Assembly (NCBI RefSeq): GCF_001886735.1
Contig: NZ_CP018076.1
Location: 3,720,001-3,784,000 of the forward strand
Length of the DNA: 64,000 bases
Source: Sulfitobacter alexandrii
GTDB lineage: Bacteria; Pseudomonadota; Alphaproteobacteria; Rhodobacterales; Rhodobacteraceae
Reading direction: 5' to 3'
Part shown: in pieces, positions 19,301-26,880 of the stretch
Layout: every line of letters begins with the position of its first letter
Position numbering within the stretch: position 1 is the stretch's first letter
Made by a program: the position numbers and the translations under genes
Notes under the pieces: generated by a model
The model's input: the letters and a program-made list of their open reading frames with translations, nothing else
Told to the model about the DNA's origin: nothing
Databases searched by the model: none

Positions 19301-19794
19301 AGAATGGCAGCGGCCAGGGCGCGGGCTTGCGACGGGGGATGCTCGACAGGATCGGGTCCGCTCAGGATACTCTGCAATGGACACTGCCGCAGTGCGTCAG
19401 CCCAAGGCGCAGGGCCAAGTATCTCCTGCGCGGGCCTGTTGTGCGGAAGGGGCGGCGAAACATCGTCCGCACGCGCGCGGCGGCCCTCGGCATGTCCGTG
19501 CCGCAGGTAGTGCACCAGCGGGTTCATCTTGGCCTCTGCCACCTCGGGATTACGTTCGAGATAGTAGCGGCCATCGAAATAGGGCGACGGGTCGCGACCC
19601 ATGAGCGCCCCGACCCACAGGTAATGTTCCGCTGGGGACAGCCCGCAATCGACGGCATCCGGGTACTGGTTCTGGTACCAGGAGGCGTCGAAATAGGGCG
19701 AGCTTTCCAGAAACGCGGTGTCGCCCAACAGCGGACGGCTGGCAGTCAGCTTCGGTCCATCCAACGATGCAAGCTGTCGCGTGTTATCTTCCAA
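16309..19794 (-). CDS. Giant multi-domain glycosyltransferase (GT2-GT4-GT2 plus zinc-ribbon tail)
   Basis: An 1161-aa paralogue of the 9.9-13.8 kb protein. Residues 31-107 hold two copies of the YxxxxPDV...HYLxxG repeat. A GT2-like domain spans about 172-380 (TVSVILPL). A GT4 domain spans about 399-745 (SQSFVMAELRWLVSRGFDV, EAMAARRPVVTT). A second GT2 starts near 760 (VDIVLVTYNAPG), with VGPATNIALAG and IYVCSKEG matching the paralogue. A zinc ribbon (CNLC...CRHC, about 1012) and a degenerate methyltransferase-like end follow. The start is TTG, overlapping the upstream small coiled-coil gene by 11 bases. It probably elongates a cell-surface polysaccharide. A long open frame on the other strand is a codon-bias shadow. 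Confidence 0.87.
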   Translation of the reverse strand: MEDNTRQLASLDGPKLTASRPLLGDTAFLESSPYFDASWYQNQYPDAVDCGLSPAEHYLWVGALMGRDPSPYFDGRYYLERNPEVAEAKMNPLVHYLRHGHAEGRRARADDVSPPLPHNRPAQEILGPAPWADALRQCPLQSILSGPDPVEHPPSQARALAAAILAQGARAPTVSVILPLVGRGFFRALDSALDQSTPPMEIILIHGPSDDETLSQIRRGYTEKIRSGMLRIVQSHGTGTTQALNTGLDAARGDLVAYLDGWSAWRPDYLRLMTAWFCQNDDLCTGFAGWRQATARPGQSRIWGAPYDRAGLLTEPLIDLSVFMHRRVVFEQLGGFDDAAGDNAAWNLILRHTGVYAPGYLAFVGADVMREPSQTLDREGGQDMIVRHRQDRWRHGLEAPRIAYVLWDWPALSQSFVMAELRWLVSRGFDVEVFYKIAPDRSAEVAFDIPQHQVTTPEALAKLLRQRDRTLVHCHFAYPAMTLLAWPACRLASVPFTFFGHAVDIFLHNNIAVNRIDEVMNDPLCLKLFVHGEFHRKHLEAQGIPIEKLAYAFQCADLDLFRGIPDRPAPENGATWRGVFIGRFTEKKGIETLIEAAALLRDEAVHFDIYGYGPLWGIVHDRAEALGVDNITFHGPLDDRHAVRDVLRNAEFCIVPSIVADTGDTEGFPTVIMEAMAARRPVVTTSVSAIGDHLIDQVHGLVATPRDPQSLAGSVRSLMRLPETHRMAMLRNATTFLQSTTGTDRTMETYCDTWYHAPVDIVLVTYNAPGHDDAEETFEIIRRIRTHTITPYRLVVIDNGSDAEFRAGLERLAAGMPDMRLHLLERNRFVGPATNIALAGSDAVFTIYVCSKEGFVARHGWERPLIDHMRRRPHLAMGGHLSHLPRHTLGAELAKHPAFPAFRNPAFATAHPERPFRHVQGGIFILRRDVVNPQTCFSDTLPQANTDVEFSYFLESRGLEIGKIPQVASVTVKTLPRLEAVLDETTCVAHPVTLNEAVQLDRMHVAGSTRCNLCQGWECIAHDGRCRHCRSSRMDRKLYQYLAHDWRAHRGGKALLVDCVASLVDAMAARMFEVSATTWQDLPQSDLFTLICLGSGPDHELAKRLLARLAPGGLMVWPEGSGAEPAALVHTTMNLRGGMHQQVSKVLQSDGRRLCWIARDA

Positions 19795-20092
19795 AGACCC
19801 GCCCCAGTCTTCGGATCGGAGCCATCAGGCGCCATGAAGTGCTGGCCCGGATCGAGGCGAGGTCGGCAAGGTTGTAGTCCACGATGCCCTGCGCATGTGC
19901 CAACGCTTGCCGCGCTTCTTCAAGTTGCGCTTCCAGCGCCTTGATCTGTCGGGTCTGCGCTTCCAGTTCGGCTTCCTTGTCGACAAGAGCGGCGGTGATG
20001 TGTGCCAGCTCTCTGTGACGGACCATCAGTGATGCTTCGGCATCCGCAAGACGCAGTTCGTGCGTTCTTGTTCCGGGGCGGGGGGAAGTCAT
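19784..20092 (-). CDS. Small coiled-coil protein with SWR-type C-terminal tail
   Basis: A 102-aa protein, not a member of any named family I recognise. Residues 12-75 are heptad-rich and charged (EAELEAQTRQIKALEAQLEE), predicting a single coiled coil. It ends STSWRLMAPIRRLGRVFGR, the same tail as the 771-aa sulfotransferase (STSWRITAPLRWVVRRIRN). It looks like a detached coiled-coil/tail module. It overlaps the start of the 1161-aa glycosyltransferase by 11 bases, so the two are probably translated together and may interact. No strong ribosome site precedes its ATG, which lowers certainty about the exact start. Confidence 0.65.
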   Translation of the reverse strand: MTSPRPGTRTHELRLADAEASLMVRHRELAHITAALVDKEAELEAQTRQIKALEAQLEEARQALAHAQGIVDYNLADLASIRASTSWRLMAPIRRLGRVFGR

Positions 20093-20141
20093 CTACTGGT
20101 GTCACTCGTTCGTCGGTCCGGGGCGCACAACCGTTATCAAT

Positions 20142-20169
20142 CCTGGCCCTCCTGGTCCAGAGGGCCAGG
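20142..20169. terminator. Stem-loop between iorB and the coiled-coil gene
   Basis: CCTGGCCCT (20142-20150) pairs with AGGGCCAGG (20161-20169). The loop can extend the stem by three more pairs (CTG-GTC-CAG) past one bulged base. It lies just after the iorB stop on the minus strand and probably ends that operon. There is no U-run after it in either direction, so it is not a canonical intrinsic terminator. Confidence 0.5.
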
Positions 20170-20177
20170 CCTTTCCG

Positions 20178-21779
20178 TCATGCGAAGCTGCGAACGGTCT
20201 GGATGGCCCCTTCCAGTGCCTTGCCTTCGGCGTCCTGCAAAGCGGCTTCGCGTATCCGGTTCATCCATTCCGCCGCGTCCTCGCGGCCCCGCAGCAGCTT
20301 GGCGGCATTCATCACGGTCGCGAACTTGGTCAGTCCTCGGGCGTGGGTATCGGAATACCCCTTGATGAGCCGCCTGTTCTTGAGCAATTCGACACTGAGC
20401 GCGTAATCTTCGGACAGGGGTTCGAGACTGTCCTTCAGCCATTGTTCGAGATGTGCCATCTCGACCTCGTGCCTGCGCGTCTTCACACGGTACCCTTTCA
20501 GGCCGCCGAGGAAATGCAGCAGGAGGAACGACCGCAGCGAATGTGTCCGCAGGCGACGGCCCTTGTTGAACCACCTGTCGATCTGCGCCATGCGTCTGGG
20601 GTTGGCTTCCCAGCGCGCGCCCAAACGGGCAGGGAGCAGGCTGACGATCTCTTCGCTCCTCGGATGAAAGAACTCGGTAAGCTCCATCAATTGCCCTTCT
20701 TTCGCGCCCATCTCGGTCTGGATCCGGGCCATGCGCGGCGCCCGGGTCTTGAGGTCGGCCACGCGGATGATGTCGTCGTAGGCCATTGCATTCGCGATAT
20801 ATTTCGCGGCCGTGGCCGCCAAGAGCCAGTCCCTCTCCGCCGTGTCCTTTTCGACAATTTCCTCCACGCGGTCGAGGTAGGCTTCACCGTAGGTGCAATC
20901 CTGAAAGTCGACGACTTTCATCAGACCCGGCACGGCGATCTCCCGCACAGGGTCGGGCAGCGCTTCGGCCCGTCCCAAGAGCTCGGTCCAGCGGTCCATT
21001 TCCCGGTCGGGGCCTGTCAACGCGGGGGCGCGTTCGGTTTCCTCGGGGGCGGTCAGGCCACCGGCTTTCGGTTGGGGGCCGCTCAGCTCCGGCGCCTTGC
21101 CTTCTTCCGGCCCGTCGCCTGTATCCACACCAAGCTGCGCGGCATCGTACCCCGCGGCGAATGCCCGCAGCGAGGCTTCGACGCCCTTGCCGCTCGCGCG
21201 GATCGCGTCTTCGAACGCCGAGCGCGGGAACGGCAGCGCGCCCGAGCCGGCAAGCGCACCGAACAGGCTGGACGAAATGACGGAGCCCTGAGCAACCGCC
21301 AGCCCATCCATGTCAGCGAGGACAAGCTTCTGCGACGCGACCTCTGCCGCGGCGCGTACCTCGTCCGCATCCGCGATCCCGTCGCCGGGTGTCATCTTCT
21401 CCGAGACCGCCAACGCGCGGTGGGTCGAACCGATCAAGGTGGTCCGGTCGGGGGTCACGAACCCTCTCATGATCGCGCGGCCGACCTCAATCATTTCCGC
21501 AGCGATCAGGACGTCAACGTCGCCACCCGCGGGCGCGAGCGCAAAAACAGGCTCTAGATCGGCCTTTTTCGCCATTTCGATATAGTAGATCGTGGCGCCG
21601 GTCCTCTGGGCGACACCGGCGACGGAGGTGGCCTGGCACACGTAACCCTGCGATCTTGCCAGCGCTTCGATCCAGTTGGTCAACACGCCGCCGCCCTGGC
21701 CGCCCACCGCCATCACGGCCAGCTTGATGATCTCGCCTATCTTTGCATCGGGTGTCTTCTGTTGAAGAGGCATGTTCAT
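20178..21779 (-). CDS. iorB: Indolepyruvate:ferredoxin oxidoreductase, beta subunit, long form
   Basis: IorB is the gamma/beta-domain partner of IorA. Together they oxidatively decarboxylate aryl-pyruvates to aryl-acetyl-CoA with ferredoxin as acceptor. Residues 1-210 contain the catalytic-domain features (AVMAVGGQGGGVLTNWIEALA, and SVAGVAQRTGATIYYIE). Beyond about residue 250 there is a roughly 280-residue alpha-helical extension absent from the 200-aa archaeal IorB but present in many proteobacterial versions. The start at 21779 overlaps the iorA stop by four bases. In-frame sequence upstream lies inside iorA and was not used. It is the last gene of the leftward catabolic operon. 533 aa. 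Confidence 0.88.
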   Translation of the reverse strand: MNMPLQQKTPDAKIGEIIKLAVMAVGGQGGGVLTNWIEALARSQGYVCQATSVAGVAQRTGATIYYIEMAKKADLEPVFALAPAGGDVDVLIAAEMIEVGRAIMRGFVTPDRTTLIGSTHRALAVSEKMTPGDGIADADEVRAAAEVASQKLVLADMDGLAVAQGSVISSSLFGALAGSGALPFPRSAFEDAIRASGKGVEASLRAFAAGYDAAQLGVDTGDGPEEGKAPELSGPQPKAGGLTAPEETERAPALTGPDREMDRWTELLGRAEALPDPVREIAVPGLMKVVDFQDCTYGEAYLDRVEEIVEKDTAERDWLLAATAAKYIANAMAYDDIIRVADLKTRAPRMARIQTEMGAKEGQLMELTEFFHPRSEEIVSLLPARLGARWEANPRRMAQIDRWFNKGRRLRTHSLRSFLLLHFLGGLKGYRVKTRRHEVEMAHLEQWLKDSLEPLSEDYALSVELLKNRRLIKGYSDTHARGLTKFATVMNAAKLLRGREDAAEWMNRIREAALQDAEGKALEGAIQTVRSFA

Positions 21780-23926
21780 GTGGGCGCTCCTGTCAGGCGC
21801 AGCCGCTTGGAATCGCGCCGTGTCTGGAGCCACGAGATGACCCTGTTCCGCATGTTGGCCCGCCACCGTTCGAAACCGCCGGGATTGTGCACGACATCCG
21901 CACGGTAGAAGGACGGGCAAAGCACCGCCGCATCCGCCACTTCGCCGCAGTTTCCGCAGCCCACGCAGGTCTGGTCGATATGCGCGATCGGGTCGTCCCG
22001 CAGCGGGTCATCCAGCCGCTTGAGCGACAGGGAGGGGCATCCGGAAAGCCGAATGCAGGCGTGATCGCCAGTACAGATGTCACTGTCCACGCCGAACCGC
22101 GGTATGTCCACCCTCCGACCTTCCTTGATCGCCTTGTTGCGCAGCGGCTTCTCTCGCCGTTGCTTGTTCAGCATGCATTCCGATGAGGCCACGATCACCT
22201 TGGGCCCCTTGAAGTCGGTGGTCAGCGCCTCGCGGACCGTGTCGCGCACCTTGCCCACGTCGTAGGTGTGGTCGATCTGCCTGATCCACTCGACGCCGAC
22301 GCCCTTGAGCGCAGCGGAAATCGGGTTGTTCGTCGATTTCGTATCGTTCTGCGCGCGCGAGGACAGAACATCCTGACCGCCCGTGGCGGCGGAATAGTAG
22401 TTGTCCACGATCACGACGACGTTGTCGGACTTGTTGAACACCATGTTGCCGATGGAAGACGACAGGCCATTGTGCCAGAACCCGCCGTCGCCCAGCATCG
22501 AGATCGCCCTGCGTTCCCCGCCGCCGTCGAAGGCGGCATTTGACGCGGGGCCAAGCCCGTATCCCATCGTTGCGCCGCCGATTTCAAAGGGGGGCAGAGA
22601 CCCGAACAGGTGGCATCCGATGTCGCCGGTGATCTGGTGCTTGCCCAGCTCCTGCTCGACCAGCTTCATCCCCGCAAAGATCGGACGCTCGGGGCAACCG
22701 GTGCAGAAGCCCGGCGGGCGGATCGGCACGGTCTTGCTCAGGTCCGGGATCTTGGGTTCTTCCGCATTCGGCGCACGGACCTGGCCGGGGAGCATATCCG
22801 GGGCGGCGGATTTCAGGAATGCGGTGATCCCGTCCAGCATCACCTGACCGGTATATTCCCCCGCCATCGGCAGCACGTCCTTGCCATAGAGCTTCAGACG
22901 GCGGCCGGCCTTGTAGAGAAATGAGCCAAGATGCTGCTCAATATGTTCCGGTTGACCTTCCTCGACCACCAGAACGTGATCCTTGCCTTCGCAGAACGCG
23001 TCGAATTCGTCTCTGACAAGGGGGTAGGTCACGTTCAGACAGTAGATCGGGATCTCCGTCCTTCCAAACAGATCGGCGAGACCGAGCCGTTGCAGCGCCC
23101 TTATCAGGCCATTGTACATGCCACCTTGCACGACGATGCCGATCTTTGCGTCCTTGGGGCCGAACTGTTCGTTCAACCCGTTCTCCATGATGAACTTTTC
23201 CGCCGCGGGCCAACGTTTCTTGATCTTGTCCTGTTCGTGCAGGTAGCTCATGGGTGGCAGAACCACGCGGTTGAAATCCGATTGGGGGTTCGCGATGGCC
23301 TCCTTCACCGTCAGGGGAGGCGGGACATTGTCCTTTGTCGCGAAGCTGCCGGTGACGTGGCAGGAGCGGATGCGCACCATCAGCATCACCGGCGTATTGG
23401 ACGCCTCGCTCAATTCGAAACCGTCTTTCACCGCCTTGGTGATGGATGGCAGGTTGGGCCGCGGATCGAGCATCCAGAACTGGGACTTCATCGCGAAGGC
23501 ATGGGACCGTTCCTGCATGATGGACGACCCTTCGCCGTAATCCTCGCCAACGATGACAAGGGCGCCGCCGTTCACGCCGGATGAACACAGGTTGGCCAGG
23601 GCGTCGGACGCCACGTTGACGCCGACAGGCCCCTTGAACGTCACGGCCCCGCGGATCGGGTAATGGACGGAAGCGGCGAGCATGGCAGCCGCCGCCGCTT
23701 CCGAGGCGTTGGCCTCGAACCTCACGCCCAGTTCGGCCATCAATTCTTCGGCGTCGGCCAGCACATCCATCAGGTGAGAGATCGGTGCACCCTGGTAGCC
23801 ACCGACGTACCCGACGCCATTTTCCAGAAGCGCCTTGGTGATCGCGAGAATCCCTTCGCCGGTGAACACGTCACCGTCCCCCTTGCGCAGATGTTCGACC
23901 TCTGCCTTGAACGACCGTTCAGCCAT
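21776..23926 (-). CDS. iorA: Indolepyruvate:ferredoxin oxidoreductase, alpha subunit
   Basis: This 716-aa thiamin-pyrophosphate enzyme subunit has a pyrimidine-binding domain at the N-terminus (GEGILAITKALLENGVGYVGGYQGAP is its opening region, here cited in part), a TPP-binding domain with GDGGFWHNGL and NKSDNVVVIVDN, and a C-terminal ferredoxin-like domain. The last contains two Cys clusters, around CTGDHACIRLSGCPS and CVGCGNCGEVADAAVLCPS, for [4Fe-4S] centres. The start follows AGAAGGG. It sits 13 bases after the MarR gene and overlaps iorB. The substrate in this locus may be indolepyruvate or another 2-keto acid arising from the imported compound. Confidence 0.92.
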   Translation of the reverse strand: MAERSFKAEVEHLRKGDGDVFTGEGILAITKALLENGVGYVGGYQGAPISHLMDVLADAEELMAELGVRFEANASEAAAAAMLAASVHYPIRGAVTFKGPVGVNVASDALANLCSSGVNGGALVIVGEDYGEGSSIMQERSHAFAMKSQFWMLDPRPNLPSITKAVKDGFELSEASNTPVMLMVRIRSCHVTGSFATKDNVPPPLTVKEAIANPQSDFNRVVLPPMSYLHEQDKIKKRWPAAEKFIMENGLNEQFGPKDAKIGIVVQGGMYNGLIRALQRLGLADLFGRTEIPIYCLNVTYPLVRDEFDAFCEGKDHVLVVEEGQPEHIEQHLGSFLYKAGRRLKLYGKDVLPMAGEYTGQVMLDGITAFLKSAAPDMLPGQVRAPNAEEPKIPDLSKTVPIRPPGFCTGCPERPIFAGMKLVEQELGKHQITGDIGCHLFGSLPPFEIGGATMGYGLGPASNAAFDGGGERRAISMLGDGGFWHNGLSSSIGNMVFNKSDNVVVIVDNYYSAATGGQDVLSSRAQNDTKSTNNPISAALKGVGVEWIRQIDHTYDVGKVRDTVREALTTDFKGPKVIVASSECMLNKQRREKPLRNKAIKEGRRVDIPRFGVDSDICTGDHACIRLSGCPSLSLKRLDDPLRDDPIAHIDQTCVGCGNCGEVADAAVLCPSFYRADVVHNPGGFERWRANMRNRVISWLQTRRDSKRLRLTGAPT

Positions 23927-23939
23927 CGAATTACCCTTC

Positions 23940-24416
23940 TCAGAAATCGTGTTTTCGGATGTTGCGCAGCATGGTCTGCAACGTCGCGACAAAGTTTCGT
24001 TGTTCGGTCGCGTTGATGCCTTTGAACATCGCCTCGTAGGAGGCCGACATATGAGGCCAGAGCCGATCGTAGGCTTCGCGACCGGCGTCGGTCAGGAACA
24101 CCCGTGTCGCACGGCTGTCCTTTTCATCGGTTTCCCGCCGGACCAGACCTGCGACCGCCAGCGCGTCGAGCGCGCGGCTGAGCGTGGACTGCTGGACGAC
24201 GGCATAGACCGCAAGTTCGCGGATCAGGATTCCGTCGATGACCGAAAGGACAGCCAATGACCGCATCTGCGGCGTGGTCAGCCCCAGCTCCGCCATCTCG
24301 GAGGACAGCGAAGCGTTGTAACGGCCCATGATGCGATTCATCAGGTAAGGCGCGAAGTTTTCGAGCCCCATTTCGCCCAGTCTCAGAGCATCCTGCTGCG
24401 ACTCCTCCTGCTTCAT
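23940..24416 (-). CDS. MarR-family transcriptional regulator
   Basis: A 158-aa winged-helix regulator. The DNA-binding core runs from about residue 48 to 115 (LTTPQMRSLAVLSVIDG, QQSTLSRALDALAVAGLV) and ends in the wing RRETDEKDSRATRVFLTDAGRE typical of MarR proteins. The family usually represses and is released by small aromatic ligands. It lies inside the leftward operon, overlapping the FAD oxidoreductase stop by four bases. It therefore most likely autoregulates this operon and the divergent transporter operon from the 26.8 kb control region, where inverted repeats are seen. Confidence 0.92.
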   Translation of the reverse strand: MKQEESQQDALRLGEMGLENFAPYLMNRIMGRYNASLSSEMAELGLTTPQMRSLAVLSVIDGILIRELAVYAVVQQSTLSRALDALAVAGLVRRETDEKDSRATRVFLTDAGREAYDRLWPHMSASYEAMFKGINATEQRNFVATLQTMLRNIRKHDF

Positions 24417-25975
24417 GCGCCAAGCCCCTTTGCGATATTGAATCCCGATCCGCCCCCGAGGCCGGGGCCGGGGTGCGTCGACGCGCCGATGTGGTACAAA
24501 CCCTTGATGGCCGTGTCGTTGTTGTTCTGCCCTGCGTAGGGACGCCAGACAAAGAACTGGTCGAGCGTACAGGCGCCGCCGTAAGGGTCGCCGCCGACGA
24601 GGTTGATGTTCATGGATTCGAGGTCGGCCGGAGAATAGGCCTTACGTTCGAGCCTGATGTCGTCCCAGTTTCGGATATGGGCCTTCAGTATGGCTTCGAT
24701 CCTGTCCGCATAGGCTTCGCGCATCGCATCGGTCCACTCCGGCGTGGTTTCGATCTCGCCCGCCGCGTCCCCCTTGATCACGCGGGGCGCATCCGGGATC
24801 TGCAACCACAGGATCGCCTTGCCGTCAGGGCAGCGGGAGGGATCCAGCCGGTGCGGCTGGCCGACACAGATGGTCGGCGTGGCGGGCAGCATGCCGCGTT
24901 CGGCTTCGTTGCAGGACTTCGAGACTGAATCGACACTCTCGGCCAAGTGGATCAGTGCAACATCTTCCAGCCCGTCGCTTTTCCACTCCACGGGGCCGTC
25001 GAGGGCGTAATGCAGTTGAAAGTTGCCCCTTCCGTGCCGGAATTTTCGGGTCGGCTCGGGCGTGCGTTCGGTCTTGAGCAGCGTGTCATAAAGCTGCCCC
25101 GGTGCGGTGCTGGCGATGATGTTGCGGGCCAACAACTTTTCGCCTGCTGCTGTCCTCACCCCGATGGTCTTGCCCCCCTCGGTCAGGATGCGTGCTGCTT
25201 CGACGCCGGTCCGGATCTGGCCACCATTTGCCTTGATCAGGGACGCAAACGCAGCCGCGGCCTGTCCTGCGCCGCCCTTGACCACCGGTGCCCCGGCGGC
25301 CTCCAGCGCAAAGGCGATGACACGGGTCATCTGGCCGCTGTAACTGGATTCCGGCGTCAGGCCCACATGCAGCACCCAAGGCGCCCAGAGGGCCTGTACC
25401 TCGGCGCTTTGGTAGCGTGTTTCAAGCCAGCCACGGGTCGGTTCGAGCGCTTCGCCGAACCATGCCTTCAGCGGGCCCAAGCCACGCTTCCACGCCTGTT
25501 TCGCCAGCAACAGTGCCGTTTTCCGCGACCAAAGCGGCTGTCCGAGCAGTGAGAAAAGGAAATCCGCATCCTGTTCGACGCTTCCGACATCCCGTGCGTG
25601 CTGGTCACCGTCGCCGGAACCGAGTTCATTGAATGTCGCGATGTTGCGGTTGCGATCCATCGCAAAGGTCAGACAGCTGCCATCCGGCCTGAGGACGGCG
25701 GTCGGATGCGCGGAATGGCAAAACTCCAGCCCGTGACTCTCCAGGTCCTTGCCCAGCGCCTCGTACGCAGGGCCGGTGAGAAACAGGACAAAGGTCGCCG
25801 CCATCACGTCGTGGTGGTACCCCGGCAGGGTGACCTGATCGGAGGTGAACATGCAGCCCCCGATCCTGTCTTCGCGTTCGATCACGAGCACGCTGTCGCC
25901 CTTGCGCGACAGCATTGCCGCCGCGACAAGGGCGTTGATGCCCGACCCGATGATCAGGTGATCGACCGCGGCCAC
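24413..25975 (-). CDS. FAD-dependent oxidoreductase, phytoene-desaturase-like (copy 1)
   Basis: The N-terminus has a Rossmann dinucleotide fold (IIGSGINALVAAAMLSRKG followed by Glu-Arg at the strand-2 end, and RIGG) and the C-terminus has the FAD-binding GLYHIGASTHPGPGLGGGSG. This is the layout of the phytoene desaturase/amine-oxidase-like flavoprotein group. Carotenoid synthesis is unlikely, because no crt genes accompany it. In this operon it more likely oxidises an amine or alicyclic compound. The start is GTG, three bases after the cyclase stop. At 520 aa it is the usual length. It is related to the divergent copy at 26.9 kb. Confidence 0.87.
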   Translation of the reverse strand: MAAVDHLIIGSGINALVAAAMLSRKGDSVLVIEREDRIGGCMFTSDQVTLPGYHHDVMAATFVLFLTGPAYEALGKDLESHGLEFCHSAHPTAVLRPDGSCLTFAMDRNRNIATFNELGSGDGDQHARDVGSVEQDADFLFSLLGQPLWSRKTALLLAKQAWKRGLGPLKAWFGEALEPTRGWLETRYQSAEVQALWAPWVLHVGLTPESSYSGQMTRVIAFALEAAGAPVVKGGAGQAAAAFASLIKANGGQIRTGVEAARILTEGGKTIGVRTAAGEKLLARNIIASTAPGQLYDTLLKTERTPEPTRKFRHGRGNFQLHYALDGPVEWKSDGLEDVALIHLAESVDSVSKSCNEAERGMLPATPTICVGQPHRLDPSRCPDGKAILWLQIPDAPRVIKGDAAGEIETTPEWTDAMREAYADRIEAILKAHIRNWDDIRLERKAYSPADLESMNINLVGGDPYGGACTLDQFFVWRPYAGQNNNDTAIKGLYHIGASTHPGPGLGGGSGFNIAKGLGA

Positions 25976-25978
25976 CGG

Positions 25979-26770
25979 TCAGCCCTTCGGTACGAGCGCG
26001 AGCGCTCGGATGGGGCTGCCTGTCCCGTTTTCGATCTTGAGCGGCGCTGCGATCAGCACGGCGCCCTTCGGGGGAAGTTTCGACAGGTTCGCCAGAGAGG
26101 CGAGACCAAAGCAATTGTCACGGTGCAGCAGGTTGTGGGCGGGGAAGGGCGGTTCCATCCCGCCGGCCTGACCGGCATCGGTACCGATGCATTGGGTGCC
26201 CCACCCGACGATCTTCTTGCCAAGCAGGTATTCGATCGCCTCGGGGGTCGGCCCGGGGCTGTGGGGACCGTTCTCGTCGGCGTTCAGGAAACGCGATTCA
26301 TCCGACGCGCGCGCATCCCAGTCGGTGCGCATCACGACCCACTCGCCTTCCTTGATCTCGCCGTGTTCCTTTTCCCATTCCTTGATGTGGTCCGCGGTCA
26401 GCAGGAAATCCTCGTTCTCGGCCGCTTCCTTGGAACAGTCGATCACGTTGACCGGGGCGATCAGGCGCTGCACGTCAAGCTTGTCGGTATAGCCATCGGC
26501 GTGATCCTTGCCGGTGATCCAGTGGTGGGGCGCGTCGAAATGAGTGCCGCTGTGTTCGCCCAGCACCATCCAGTTCCAGGCAAAGAACGGGCCGTCGTTG
26601 TCGTATTCCGAAATCTTGTGAATCTCGATTTTCGGCGTGTTCTTGGCGAAATCAGGGGGCAACTGCAGGATCGGGGTGTTCGGACCCAGAACCCCGGTGC
26701 AATCGACCACCTCGACCCCGCCGGAGGCCAGCATCGCCCCCAGATTGCTTACAACATCCGTCGCGTTCAT
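25979..26770 (-). CDS. Cyclase-family metal hydrolase (kynurenine-formamidase-like)
   Basis: This 263-aa protein belongs to the PF04199-type cyclase family, named for the metal-binding motif HxGTHxDxPxH. Here it reads HSGTHFDAPHHW, starting at His-73. Known members hydrolyse N-formylkynurenine, isatin or other amides and lactones. It is longer than KynB (about 210 aa), so another amide or lactone is quite possible. It is the first gene of the leftward operon, directly behind the shared control region. A kynureninase-like gene at the end of the divergent operon makes a formylkynurenine-type substrate worth considering, but that is inference. Confidence 0.85.
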   Translation of the reverse strand: MNATDVVSNLGAMLASGGVEVVDCTGVLGPNTPILQLPPDFAKNTPKIEIHKISEYDNDGPFFAWNWMVLGEHSGTHFDAPHHWITGKDHADGYTDKLDVQRLIAPVNVIDCSKEAAENEDFLLTADHIKEWEKEHGEIKEGEWVVMRTDWDARASDESRFLNADENGPHSPGPTPEAIEYLLGKKIVGWGTQCIGTDAGQAGGMEPPFPAHNLLHRDNCFGLASLANLSKLPPKGAVLIAAPLKIENGTGSPIRALALVPKG

Positions 26771-26809
26771 TTCTTCAACTCCCTAGGTCTGCGTGGCTGG
26801 CTGCACGCT

Positions 26810-26825
26810 TTGATAGATGAATCAA
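26810..26825. promoter_or_regulatory. Inverted repeat, candidate MarR operator 1
   Basis: TTGAT-AGATGA-ATCAA is a perfect 5-base dyad in the 110-base gap between the two catabolic operons. It contains TTGATA, which could be the -35 of the rightward operon (17-base spacer to CAAAAT at 26833-26838). Binding here would block RNA polymerase. Confidence 0.5.
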
Positions 26826-26853
26826 TGCTAGACAAAATTACATGCGTTTGCAA
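26825..26853 (-). promoter_or_regulatory. Promoter for the leftward catabolic operon
   Basis: Read on the minus strand: TTGCAA (-35, 26853-26848), a 17-base spacer, and TAGCAT (-10, 26830-26825). The -10 touches one inverted repeat and the -35 lies in the other, so a bound regulator would cover both ends. Confidence 0.5.
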
Positions 26854-26866
26854 TTATCTTGTGCAA
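26848..26866. promoter_or_regulatory. Inverted repeat, candidate MarR operator 2
   Basis: TTGCA-N9-TGCAA lies between the first repeat and the rightward start codon. It overlaps the -35 of the leftward promoter and the region just before the ribosome site (AAGGAG) of the rightward operon. Confidence 0.45.
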
Positions 26867-26880
26867 GGAGTCCGTAGAAC

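Noticed and set aside
16543..19944. A plus-strand open frame of 1133 codons opposite the second giant glycosyltransferase
   Set aside because: Its translation has no recognisable domain and is Arg/His/Pro-rich. The minus strand encodes clear GT2 and GT4 domains. Long antisense frames are common in GC-rich genes with strong third-position bias.
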